From positions 124,001 to 188,000 of the forward strand of contig NZ_FNYD01000002.1 in assembly GCF_900109035.1 (NCBI RefSeq): a stretch of 64,000 nt of DNA, read 5' to 3'. The notes below the pieces were generated by a model that worked only from the letters and a program-made list of their open reading frames with translations, was not told the origin of the DNA and did no database searches. Each line of letters opens with the position of its first letter. Position 1 is the stretch's first letter. Shown here in pieces: positions 8,364-16,736 of the stretch. Both the position numbers and the translations under genes were made by a program. This DNA comes from Cribrihabitans marinus (GTDB taxonomy: Bacteria > Pseudomonadota > Alphaproteobacteria > Rhodobacterales > Rhodobacteraceae).

Positions 8364-9578
8364 GTGTCCGAGGCGAATGGCCCTCAGCCCGGCGACACCG
8401 CGCCGCTGCTGCGCGTCGAACTGGTCGACCGGTTCGAGCGGTTCGCCGCCCTTCGACCGGCCTGGCAGGTCCTGGAATCGCGTGATCCCGAGGCGACCGT
8501 ATTCCTGTCCTGGGACTGGCTGGCGCAGGCGTTCCGCCCGGCACCCGGTCAGTGGCGGGTCATGGCGGTGTTTCGCGGCGCCGCCCTGGTTGCAGTGCTT
8601 CCGCTCAGCTATCGCGTGGCCTGGGGGCCGGACCGGATGTCGCTTCAAACCCGGATCGCATCCGGCGGGCGGCTGGTGTCCAGCCCCTATTGCGGCCTGC
8701 TGTGTGAACCCGGCTACGAGAATTCGGCCATCGGTGCCTTGGCCGGTCTGTTGCGGACGATGCCCTGGGCGCGGATGACGCTGCATGGCGTGACGGTTCC
8801 GCGCCGCGCCGACCGCCTGCTGAAAGCGTTCGACGCCGAGAGTGTCGCGGTATCCCGGAATGGCGGCCCCGGGGGGCGGGCCGAACTGGACCTGCCGCGC
8901 GCCTTCGATACCTATCTGCGGCGGGATCCGGATGCCGCCATCCGCGAGGCCATCGAACGCCATGCGCCCGGCGGCGCGGGCCGGGGCCGGCTGAGTGTCG
9001 AACTGGCCTCGGGCCGCGGGGCCAAGGCCCAGCTGGGAGCGATGCTGCGCCTGTGGATGGTGGACCACGCCGGATCCCGGGGGGCCGCCGCTGCCCGCGC
9101 CGCCGCCGCCCGGTATCTGCACCTGCTCGGCTGTGCCGACCGGATGGGCCGGCTGGGGCTGGTGGTGTTGCGGTCCGACGATGCTCTGCTGGGCGCATTC
9201 GCCCATGTCACCGATCCGCGCCGCCGGGTGGCGCATGCGGTTCTGGGGGCGGTCGACACGCAGGCCACGAACCTGCCCGTGGCGACCGTGCTGCGCGCCG
9301 AGGCGATCCGCTGGGCCATCGGGCAGGGGTTCACCCGCTACGATTTCGGACCCGCGCCGATTGCCGAGGCGCGGGCTTTTGGCGCCATGCCCCGGCCGCT
9401 GGTCTCGCTGTCCTTGCAGCGGCGCGGTGCGCCGGCCGGGCAGGACTGCCTCGATCCGATCGGGCACCGTGCCGCGTTGCGCCTGGTTCTGAATCGAGTC
9501 GAATCCGGCAAGGCCGGATCCGCCGCGGCGGGTCTGCGGCAGATCATCGACCGGATGGACCCGACCAGCCGGGACTGA
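8364..9578 (+). CDS. GNAT-type acetyltransferase of the CelD/BcsL family
   Basis: The 404-residue protein matches the acyltransferase family often annotated as involved in cellulose biosynthesis (CelD/BcsL, Acetyltransf_6). It has two divergent GNAT halves; the second carries the motif LGAFAHVTDPRRRVAHAVLGAVD and the terminal YDFGPAP element. The GTG at 8364 follows a run of G (8351-8356) that can serve as ribosome-binding site. It is almost contiguous with the kinase-like gene upstream. Such proteins usually accompany exopolysaccharide genes and are thought to add acyl groups to precursors; the exact acceptor is unknown. Confidence 0.78.
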   Translation: MSEANGPQPGDTAPLLRVELVDRFERFAALRPAWQVLESRDPEATVFLSWDWLAQAFRPAPGQWRVMAVFRGAALVAVLPLSYRVAWGPDRMSLQTRIASGGRLVSSPYCGLLCEPGYENSAIGALAGLLRTMPWARMTLHGVTVPRRADRLLKAFDAESVAVSRNGGPGGRAELDLPRAFDTYLRRDPDAAIREAIERHAPGGAGRGRLSVELASGRGAKAQLGAMLRLWMVDHAGSRGAAAARAAAARYLHLLGCADRMGRLGLVVLRSDDALLGAFAHVTDPRRRVAHAVLGAVDTQATNLPVATVLRAEAIRWAIGQGFTRYDFGPAPIAEARAFGAMPRPLVSLSLQRRGAPAGQDCLDPIGHRAALRLVLNRVESGKAGSAAAGLRQIIDRMDPTSRD

Positions 9579-9983
9579 TGCGGGTGGTCCGCCTCACGGG
9601 CCAACGGGTTGGCGGAGCAATTGAACGATTCTGTCGGATTTACCTGCAATCGGCGAACAATGGCGCGCCCGGATGCCCAGTGTTTCCATTCCGAATGGAA
9701 AAAGCCTTGTTTTTATGGTGGTTACCAAGAGAAACGCGGCATTTGCCGACAAATCGTTATTAATGCGCCGAAGCCGGTGCTAATGTGAATGTGGCGGAAC
9801 TTGGGCAGTATTGTGCACAGGGTTCGCCCGCCGGTTCGGACGGCAAGGGTGTAGCGCCCCGTCCCGGTCGGTGATGTTTTTTCAAGGGTCGAGGTTTTCG
9901 GCCCGTCGATTTTGTGAGGTTGTGTAGCCGCGTGCCGTGCCAGTGTGGCCGGTTCGCGAGTGGGGTATCCCTGGGGGGGGATC
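9579..9983 (+). other. 405-bp non-coding region upstream of the EPS priming gene
   Basis: I see no credible gene here. Base composition is more AT-rich than the surroundings between about 9620 and 9800. The region holds the 19-bp palindrome at 9683-9701 and a TTATTA (18-nt spacer) TAATGT pair ending near 9785 that might be a weak promoter. A run of eight G at 9973-9980 is the ribosome-binding site of the next gene. It is probably the main regulatory region of the EPS assembly genes. Confidence 0.5.
9683..9701. promoter_or_regulatory. 19-bp perfect palindrome upstream of the EPS assembly genes
   Basis: TTTCCATTC and GAATGGAAA flank a single central C, giving 9-bp arms without mismatch. It is far more AT-rich than its surroundings. 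It lies about 280 bp upstream of the priming transferase start and looks like an operator for a dimeric regulator. Confidence 0.5.
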
Positions 9984-10748
9984 ATGAAAGACATTATTGA
10001 CGGGGCCCGGGTGGCCCCTGCCGGCCATGTCTGGGTGGGGCCGGCGTCCTTTGGCGTGGGTGTGTCGGCATCCGCGGTGGATCCCGCGAATCTGAATGGT
10101 CCGTTCCGCGCGTCGCCGATCGCACCGCCACGTCGCCGCAGCTGGTATTCCGACACCGGCAAACGCGTTTTCGACGTGGCGCTGATCCTGGTCACGCTGC
10201 CGGTGACGCTGACCCTGATCGGTCTGTGCGCTCTGGCGCTGGCGCTCGATGGCGGGCATCCCTTCTATTGGCAGGACCGGCTGGGTCGCAGCGGTCGGCG
10301 CTTCCGCATCGTGAAGCTGCGCACCATGGTGCTGGACGCCGACGCGCGCCTCGAACGTCTCCTGGAGGAGGATCCGGACCTGCGCGCGGAATGGGACGCA
10401 ACCCAGAAACTCAAATGCGACCCGCGTATCACCCGTGTCGGCGATTTCATGCGCCGCAGCTCTCTGGATGAGCTGCCGCAGATCTGGAACGTGCTGCGCG
10501 GCGAGATGAGCATCGTGGGCCCGCGCCCCATGCTGCCGGAACAGCTGTCAATGTACGACACGCCTGAGGCCTATTTCTCGATGCGCCCCGGACTGACCGG
10601 GGCATGGCAGGTCTCCAGCCGCAACGAGGACCGCTTCGGACTGCGCGCCAAGCTCGATGCCGGTTATGCCGCGACGCTCAGCTTCTGGGGCGACCTGGGG
10701 CTGATCTGGCGCACGTTCGGCGTCGTTCTGCGGCGCACGGGTTATTGA
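9984..10748 (+). CDS. Priming undecaprenyl-phosphate sugar-phosphate transferase (ExoY/WcaJ type)
   Basis: This 254-residue bacterial sugar transferase would start repeat-unit assembly by moving a sugar-1-phosphate from a nucleotide sugar to the lipid carrier at the inner membrane. One membrane helix spans about residues 62-88. The catalytic domain follows, with KLRTM at 111-115, the RRSSLDELPQIWNVL segment and GPRPMLPEQ. This is the short ExoY-like form without the extra N-terminal membrane region of WcaJ. The ATG at 9984 is preceded by eight G (9973-9980). It opens the assembly block followed by the ATPase and Wzz genes. Confidence 0.93.
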   Translation: MKDIIDGARVAPAGHVWVGPASFGVGVSASAVDPANLNGPFRASPIAPPRRRSWYSDTGKRVFDVALILVTLPVTLTLIGLCALALALDGGHPFYWQDRLGRSGRRFRIVKLRTMVLDADARLERLLEEDPDLRAEWDATQKLKCDPRITRVGDFMRRSSLDELPQIWNVLRGEMSIVGPRPMLPEQLSMYDTPEAYFSMRPGLTGAWQVSSRNEDRFGLRAKLDAGYAATLSFWGDLGLIWRTFGVVLRRTGY

Positions 10749-10815
10749 TAGGTGGTTTTCGCACATGGCAGCCGGAACACGGCCAGGCGGTGTGGACAGG
10801 TTGATGGAGATCGAC

Positions 10816-11733
10816 ATGGCAATACATGACGCAAAGCTGGTCAGCGACGCCGAGATGAGCTCGACGATGGCCAAGCTTGACAAGATCGAGCGCATGTCGA
10901 AACAGCCTGCAAAGCCCTTTCGCCGCAAGGCTGCTCTGAAGGCCGCGGCCAAGGCCCGGCGCGTCACCGGCGCAAAGCCGGTCACGCCGGCCGCGCCCAG
11001 GATTCAGCTGCCGGCGGCGCTGCCCGAGCCGTGGCTGCGGCTCGAGGAGATCGCGCTCGAGGCGCCGGGGGGCAAGACAGCGAGCCTGCCTCTGGTCAAC
11101 CGGTTTCGCGGCGCGCCGGCGACACGGGCGTTCGACGTGCTGCGTACGCGGCTGCTGCAAACGCTCAAGGCCCGCGGCTGGCGGCGGGTGGCCGTTGCCG
11201 CCCCGACCCGCGGCTGCGGCGCGACCTTCACCGCGGTGAACCTGGCGCTCAGCCTGGCGCGGGTGCCCGACAGCCGCACGGTCCTTATGGATCTCAACCT
11301 GCGCGAACCGGGCGTCGCCAAGGCATTGGGCCGCGCGCCTTCGGGCGACATGCGCGGGTTTCTCAAGGGCAACCTGCGCGTCACGGATCACCTGCTGCGC
11401 TGCGGCCAGTCGCTGGCGCTGGGGCTGAGCGACCGCCCGGCCGTCGATGCGGCCGAACTGTTGCAGGCGCCGGTCTGCGCCGGAGTTCTGGATGCGATGA
11501 TTTTGGATATGAACCCCGATGTCGTGTTGTATGACCTGCCCGCGATGCTGGCCCATGATGACCTCAGCGGCTTTCTTCCGCAGATCGATGGCGTGTTGCT
11601 GGTGGCTGACGGCACCCGGACCACCGCGGCCCATATCCGGGCCTGCGAACGGGTTCTGGGCGAGGACGTGCCGCTGCTGGGGGTCGCGTTGAACCGGGCG
11701 CGCGGTTCGGACAACGAAGCTTTTGCGGTGTGA
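10816..11733 (+). CDS. BY-kinase-like (CpsD/CapB family) ATPase with altered Walker A
   Basis: The 305-residue soluble protein resembles the cytoplasmic ATPase half of ExoP/Wzc. It sits between the priming transferase and Wzz, as these partners usually do. The nucleotide site is unusual: where the family has GxGK(S/T), this protein has G133-C-G-A136-T137, so the P-loop lysine is alanine. The Walker A' segment VLMDLNLREPG (D159) and Walker B VVLYDLPAM (D239) are recognisable. There is no C-terminal tyrosine cluster. The ATG at 10816 has GGAG 6 nt upstream (10806-10809); in-frame ATGs at 10765 and 10804 are alternatives. It may be a structural co-polymerase partner rather than an active kinase. 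Confidence 0.82.
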   Translation: MAIHDAKLVSDAEMSSTMAKLDKIERMSKQPAKPFRRKAALKAAAKARRVTGAKPVTPAAPRIQLPAALPEPWLRLEEIALEAPGGKTASLPLVNRFRGAPATRAFDVLRTRLLQTLKARGWRRVAVAAPTRGCGATFTAVNLALSLARVPDSRTVLMDLNLREPGVAKALGRAPSGDMRGFLKGNLRVTDHLLRCGQSLALGLSDRPAVDAAELLQAPVCAGVLDAMILDMNPDVVLYDLPAMLAHDDLSGFLPQIDGVLLVADGTRTTAAHIRACERVLGEDVPLLGVALNRARGSDNEAFAV

Positions 11734-11852
11734 CGCGCGCCGACGGTTCTGCCATAGTTTTGCCGGTATGATATGCTTGAACGCAGGGCTGTGCGCGTGG
11801 CGTGCCGCACCGGACAAGGGCCGCAAGCGGCCGGAGCAACGGAAAGAGGATC

Positions 11853-13106
11853 ATGGGGCCGATTTACTCGCTTGAGGATTTCCTGGACATGGTGCGCCGC
11901 CGGATCGTTCTGATCCTCGGCGTCATCTTCCTGGGTGGCCTCGCGTCGGTCGGCATCGCCCTCATGCAGGCGCATGAGTACGAGTCCTCGGAGGTGATCC
12001 AGATCGTGCAGCCGATGATCGACGACGATCTCGCCCGCACCACGGTTCAGGGATCCTCGGCCCGGCGCCTGCAACTGATCGAACAGCAGTTGATGGCGCG
12101 CAGCACGATCCTTGGGATCATGGACAAATACGGGCTCTACCGGAACCTTCCGGGGCTTACGACGTCGCAGAAGATCGTCCTGTTCCGGGAATCGGTCGTG
12201 ATCGAGGGCGTGGCCGCCGCGCGCGAGGGGTTCTCGGATGACGGCACGATCTCGGTCCTGACCATCACCGCGCGGATGGCGACACCGGAGCTGGCCCAAG
12301 CCATCGCGAGTGAACTGGGCGAGCGGACCATCGAACTCAGCAACCGCGACCGCATCAACGTCGCACGCGAGACGCTGGCCTTCTTCGATGCGCGCGAACG
12401 GGCGCTCACCGACGAGCTTGTCTCGCTGGAGGACCAGATCGCTGCCTACCGGCTGGAGAACAACATCGCCCTTCCCGACAGCGTGGAATTCCGCCGCGAC
12501 GAAATCGCCGCCATCAATTCCGAGCTGCTGAACATCGCCCGCGAAAGAATTCGGATCGAGCGCGCGATGGAGCTGGCGACCAAGACCGAGCGCCCGGCCA
12601 CCGCGGAACGCATGCGCGAGGATTTCCGCGAGGATCTGGCGACGCTTGCAGCCCAGAGCAACCTCTTGTCCGAGCGCAAGACCGAGCTTGAGGCGGTCAT
12701 CCAGACCTCGCCGGAAATCGAGCGTCAGCTGGGCGCCTATGAACGGCAGCTGGCGCTGATGCAGGAAGAGCTGGAACAGATCGCCGAGCGTCGCACCGCG
12801 GCCGAGCTGGGATTTCGCCTCGAGGCCGAGCGGCAGGCCGAGCGGCTGACGGTTCTGGAAGAGGCGGCGCTGCCGGATTATCCCGTCACCCGCAGCCGCA
12901 AGCGGCTGGTGCTGCTGGGCGTGGTGGCCAGCACCATGCTGGCCCTGGGACTGGCCTTTCTGAGGGAGTTGCGCAACCCGGTGATCCGGTCGGCGGCCCA
13001 GATGGAGCGCGAGCTTGGCATCACGCCGGCGGTCTCGGTGCCGGTCTTCGACCCGAAGAAGGAGCATCGCCGCGCGGCCCGCGCCGGCTCGTCCGCCAGC
13101 GCCTGA
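11853..13106 (+). CDS. Wzz-type polysaccharide co-polymerase (chain-length determinant)
   Basis: The 417-residue protein has the Wzz topology: a membrane helix at about residues 17-38, a long periplasmic region predicted as coiled coil (about 165-345) and a second helix at about 352-371, then a short cytoplasmic tail. It lacks a C-terminal kinase domain, which the preceding gene would supply in trans. GAGG (11846-11849) lies just before the ATG at 11853. It is expected to set EPS chain length together with the Wzy protein at 33176-34642. Confidence 0.9.
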   Translation: MGPIYSLEDFLDMVRRRIVLILGVIFLGGLASVGIALMQAHEYESSEVIQIVQPMIDDDLARTTVQGSSARRLQLIEQQLMARSTILGIMDKYGLYRNLPGLTTSQKIVLFRESVVIEGVAAAREGFSDDGTISVLTITARMATPELAQAIASELGERTIELSNRDRINVARETLAFFDARERALTDELVSLEDQIAAYRLENNIALPDSVEFRRDEIAAINSELLNIARERIRIERAMELATKTERPATAERMREDFREDLATLAAQSNLLSERKTELEAVIQTSPEIERQLGAYERQLALMQEELEQIAERRTAAELGFRLEAERQAERLTVLEEAALPDYPVTRSRKRLVLLGVVASTMLALGLAFLRELRNPVIRSAAQMERELGITPAVSVPVFDPKKEHRRAARAGSSASA

Positions 13107-13112
13107 CGGGGT

Positions 13113-14498
13113 TCAGAAACCGGCCAGACCGGTAAAACTGTCCCAGTGCACGGCAATCACCGCAGCAGACAGCAGCGCACAAACCAAGGCCGCCAGCGCG
13201 TCATGCACCGGATCCCAGGCATGGTGGCGCGCGGCGAGCCAGGCCTGCACCGGATAGACCAGCACGACCGAAAGCCCCAGCGCTGCGATGGCGCCAATCA
13301 GACCGAATGCCGCCAGTGCGGCCATGATCGTGGCCACGCGCACGACCGCCCGCGCCAGCATCAGCACGAAAAACGACCTTGCGTCGCCGGCGGCCAGCGC
13401 AGCGTCGTCATAGGTCATGCCGATCACCTGCGGGATCAGCGAGATCGCCACCAGCGACAGGATCGGCCCGGACAGCAGATAACGATCGTCATAGAGCAGT
13501 GCGGCCAATCCCGGCCCCGCCAGGGCCATCGCCAGCAACAGCGCCGAAAGCCCGACCGTCATGGCCCAACGCAGCCTGCGGATCTTGCGCCAGTTGTCGC
13601 GGTTGCCGCGCACCGGCTTGTCCCGGTAGACGGGGATCATCAGCTTGGTGCTTACCGCCATGCCCAGCATCATCGGAAAGCTGCCCAGGAAATACCCGAT
13701 ATTGTAGATCCCCAGCATGTCCAGGCTCAGGTAGCGGCCCAGGATCGCCCTGTCGCTCTGGCTGACCACGAAGGTCAGCCCGGTGCTGAGAAAGATCCAC
13801 TTGCCGAAATGCAGGATCTCGAGCGCTGCCGACCGGTCCCAGCGCAATCGGTTCGCGGGGCCGGGCAGGAAGAAATGCGTCAGCGTCAACCGGAATGCCG
13901 CCTCGGCCACGCCGCCCAGCACCAGCGCGATGGCCGAGCCGGTGGCCCACGCCACGATGATCACCACGGCGATCCCCAGGCCCTGGCTCAGCAGCGTCAA
14001 GCCGGTCAGGCGGCCGACGAGCAGGTGGCGGTTCGCGGTCTCGATGCGGGTGGGATAGAAACCCGCAAGCAGCAGCGACAGCGCCGCGATGGGCAGGTAG
14101 AGCGCCAGGTCGGCCTCGCCATAGAACCCGGCGACCGGCTTTGCCAGCAGGCAGGCTGCGACAAAAAGGATCACACCGCGGGCAATCTGGATGGTCCAGG
14201 CCGTGTTCAGGAACTCGGGGTCGTCGCCGCGCGGGTTCTGGGCAATGGAGGTGCCGATCCCGACATCCGAAAACAGCCCGAGCCCCATCACCGCGACCAT
14301 CACCAGCGCCATCAGGCCGAACGCCTCGGGAAACAGCAGGCGGGTCAGGATCAGGTTGGCCGCCAGCCGCATCGCCTGCGATCCGCCATAGCCGATCACC
14401 AGCCACGAGGAACTGCGCAGCACGCGGGCCATCAGGCCCGATCCCCGAAAGGCCGTGGCGATCTGCTTCATTTGCGGGTCCGCGCTCCTGCCCGGCAT
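13113..14498 (-). CDS. Wzx-type polysaccharide flippase
   Basis: The 461-residue protein is almost entirely hydrophobic, with about 12-14 membrane segments, and belongs to the MOP-superfamily polysaccharide transporters. It would flip lipid-linked repeat units to the periplasm. Its stop is 6 nt from the convergent Wzz stop. The second methionine (start 14471) is a credible alternative, with an AGGAG about 13 nt upstream of it. It is transcribed divergently from the GT4 gene. Confidence 0.9.
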   Translation of the reverse strand: MPGRSADPQMKQIATAFRGSGLMARVLRSSSWLVIGYGGSQAMRLAANLILTRLLFPEAFGLMALVMVAVMGLGLFSDVGIGTSIAQNPRGDDPEFLNTAWTIQIARGVILFVAACLLAKPVAGFYGEADLALYLPIAALSLLLAGFYPTRIETANRHLLVGRLTGLTLLSQGLGIAVVIIVAWATGSAIALVLGGVAEAAFRLTLTHFFLPGPANRLRWDRSAALEILHFGKWIFLSTGLTFVVSQSDRAILGRYLSLDMLGIYNIGYFLGSFPMMLGMAVSTKLMIPVYRDKPVRGNRDNWRKIRRLRWAMTVGLSALLLAMALAGPGLAALLYDDRYLLSGPILSLVAISLIPQVIGMTYDDAALAAGDARSFFVLMLARAVVRVATIMAALAAFGLIGAIAALGLSVVLVYPVQAWLAARHHAWDPVHDALAALVCALLSAAVIAVHWDSFTGLAGF

Positions 14499-14677
14499 GG
14501 CGCCGGTTCGATGGCACGCTAGGGGCGGCGGGCAGGGGGGTCAATTGTGCCCGCGACCGGCCCGGGCCTTTGTGTCCGGCGGTCCACATCGCGCTACCCG
14601 GCTTGGCACCTGCCCTTGCGCAGCGGACCGCTCCGGTTAGGAGTAAGAGGGCTTGACCCAACCCGGTAGCCGTCTCC

Positions 14678-15880
14678 GTGAAAATCGCCTATGTCCTCAA
14701 CACCTATCCGCAGCCGTCGCACAGTTTCATCCGGCGCGAGCTGCAGGCGTTGGAGCGCCTTGGGCTGAACGTCACGCGGCTGGCGATGCGGCGGCCCGAC
14801 CTGCCGCTGGTCGATGACCGCGACCGGCAGGAGGAGGCCGCCACCGAATTCGTGCTGGAACGCGGTGCCATGGCGCTGACCGGGGCCTTGCTCGGGCGCG
14901 TCCTGGCGGATCCCCGGCGCGGGTTGCGCGCGCTGCGCCTGGCGCTGCGTTGCGGGGCGGCCTCGCCGCTGGGGCGTCTGCGCCATCTGATCTACCTGGC
15001 CGAGGCCGGCTGGGTCGCCGGCCGCTGCAAGCGTGATGGTATTGCCCATCTGCATGCGCATTTCGGAACCAATTCCGCGATGGTGGCCATGCTGGCAAAC
15101 GCGCTGGGCGGGCCGCGCTACTCCTTCACCGTGCACGGACCCGAAGAGTTCGACGCCCCTGCCGCCCTGTCCCTGCCCGCCAAGCTGGAGCGCGCGGCCT
15201 TTGCCGTGGGAGTCAGCCAGTTCGGCCGCAGCCAGCTGTGCCGCTGGACCGCGTTCGAGGCCTGGAACCGGCTGGCCGTGGTCCCTTGCGGGATCGAACC
15301 CGGCGCGTTCGAGCAGGCCGCCCCCCTGCCGGAGGGCGCGCTGCACCTGGTCTCGATCGGCCGGTTTGCCGAACAGAAGGGCCAGATGGTACTGGTACAG
15401 GCAATGGCGCGGCTGCGCGACACGCATCCCGATCTGCACCTCACCCTGGTGGGCGACGGGCCGATGCGCCCCGTGTTGGCAGCCGAGATCGACAAGGCCG
15501 GGCTGGAGGGGCGCATCACCCTGACCGGATGGCTGGACCAGGACGGGGTGCGCGCCGCGCTGGACGCGTCGCACGCGCTGGTCATGCCGAGCTTTGCCGA
15601 AGGGCTGCCGATGGTCGTGATGGAGGCGATGGCCGCCGCCCGCCCGGTGATCTCGACCTATGTCGCGGGCATCCCCGAACTGGTCCAGCCCGGGCGCACC
15701 GGCTGGCTGGTGCCCGCCGGTGATGACGGGGCGCTGGCCGACGCGATCCGCACCCTGGCCGTCACGCCGCGCGAACAGCTGGCCGCGATGGGCGCGGTCG
15801 GCCGGACCCGGGCCCTGCGCCGCCATGACATCGACCGGGCGGCGGCCCGGCTGGCAGCACTGATGACCCGTACCCCCTGA
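14678..15880 (+). CDS. Family 4 glycosyltransferase
   Basis: The 400-residue protein has the GT-B fold. Its N-terminal domain starts with KIAYVLNTYPQPSHSFIRRE. The nucleotide-sugar domain shows SIGRFAEQKGQMVLVQA and the EX7E-type motif PSFAEGLPMVVMEAMAA near residues 305-321. It would add a sugar to the lipid-linked repeat unit from the cytoplasmic side. The GTG at 14678 gives the expected N-terminus, although its ribosome-binding site is weak. It is divergent from Wzx and convergent with the NRPS/PKS operon. Confidence 0.92.
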   Translation: MKIAYVLNTYPQPSHSFIRRELQALERLGLNVTRLAMRRPDLPLVDDRDRQEEAATEFVLERGAMALTGALLGRVLADPRRGLRALRLALRCGAASPLGRLRHLIYLAEAGWVAGRCKRDGIAHLHAHFGTNSAMVAMLANALGGPRYSFTVHGPEEFDAPAALSLPAKLERAAFAVGVSQFGRSQLCRWTAFEAWNRLAVVPCGIEPGAFEQAAPLPEGALHLVSIGRFAEQKGQMVLVQAMARLRDTHPDLHLTLVGDGPMRPVLAAEIDKAGLEGRITLTGWLDQDGVRAALDASHALVMPSFAEGLPMVVMEAMAAARPVISTYVAGIPELVQPGRTGWLVPAGDDGALADAIRTLAVTPREQLAAMGAVGRTRALRRHDIDRAAARLAALMTRTP

Positions 15881-15899
15881 CCGGCGAAGCAGACGCGCG

Positions 15900-16736
15900 T
15901 CAGCGCCCCCGGGTCCAGCCGGATCCGCCGAACAGCGGTGTCTTCACCGCAAGGCTGACCAGGGCATAGGCGGCAAACCCGGCCGGGTCGGCCAGCAGGC
16001 GGCGAAGCAGGCCGCGCATGCCGATCCGTGGCGTATCGTCGTGCGCCGCCAGGTCCGGATAGAGCCTGGAGATCTCGTCCACGCCGCGGTTCTGGCGACG
16101 CCGGACGCGCACGAGATTGCCCAGCCCCTCGACAGGTGGCCAGCCGTAACCGGCGGGCACCCGGATGCGCTCGTCGGGTGCAAAGCTGAGCCGGGCGAAA
16201 GTGTCGTCCGAGATGATCTCGGGCCAGGCGCCCCACCGCGCGCGGCCCGAGTCATTCATCGCGAACAGCCCGAAACCGGGCACACCGTGGGTGACGAAGG
16301 GCAAAGTGACCCAGAACCGGCCATAGGCCCGGGTAAAGGCGCTGTGCGCCCGGGTCAGGCGCGGCGTGCCGCTGGCATAGCGTGCCACGTTGCAGTCCAG
16401 CGCCGCGACCAGCTGGGCCATCAGGGGCGGATCGACCCGCACATCGGCGTCCAGATAGGCCCGGATCGTGCCGCGCGCCGCCGTATCGCCCTGGCTCAGC
16501 GCGCCGGGCTTGCCGCCCTCCGTGCGCTCGATCACCGCAAGGTCCCAGCCCGACGTCGCATCCGACATCGCCCGGGCACGCTTTGCGGTATCGTCGGCGC
16601 AGCCATTGGCAACCACAAACACCTCGCCGGTCCAGCCCTCCGGCAGCGGATCCGAGGCAAAAAGTGCCGCAAGGCAGGCCTCGATCCACTCCGCCTCGTC
16701 ATGGGCCGGCAGGATCACGCTCAGGCGGCGGGTCAT
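15900..16736 (-). CDS. Family 2 glycosyltransferase (last gene of the NRPS/PKS operon)
   Basis: The 278-residue GT-A enzyme begins TRRLSVILPAHDEAEWIEAC and has the metal-binding DXD in YLDADVRVD near residue 95. The start codon overlaps the stop of the preceding gene in an ATGA (16733-16736), so it is translationally coupled to the SGNH-glycosidase gene. It has no strong C-terminal membrane helices. A role in transferring a sugar to the EPS unit or to the NRPS/PKS product is possible; the sequence does not decide. Confidence 0.9.
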   Translation of the reverse strand: MTRRLSVILPAHDEAEWIEACLAALFASDPLPEGWTGEVFVVANGCADDTAKRARAMSDATSGWDLAVIERTEGGKPGALSQGDTAARGTIRAYLDADVRVDPPLMAQLVAALDCNVARYASGTPRLTRAHSAFTRAYGRFWVTLPFVTHGVPGFGLFAMNDSGRARWGAWPEIISDDTFARLSFAPDERIRVPAGYGWPPVEGLGNLVRVRRRQNRGVDEISRLYPDLAAHDDTPRIGMRGLLRRLLADPAGFAAYALVSLAVKTPLFGGSGWTRGR

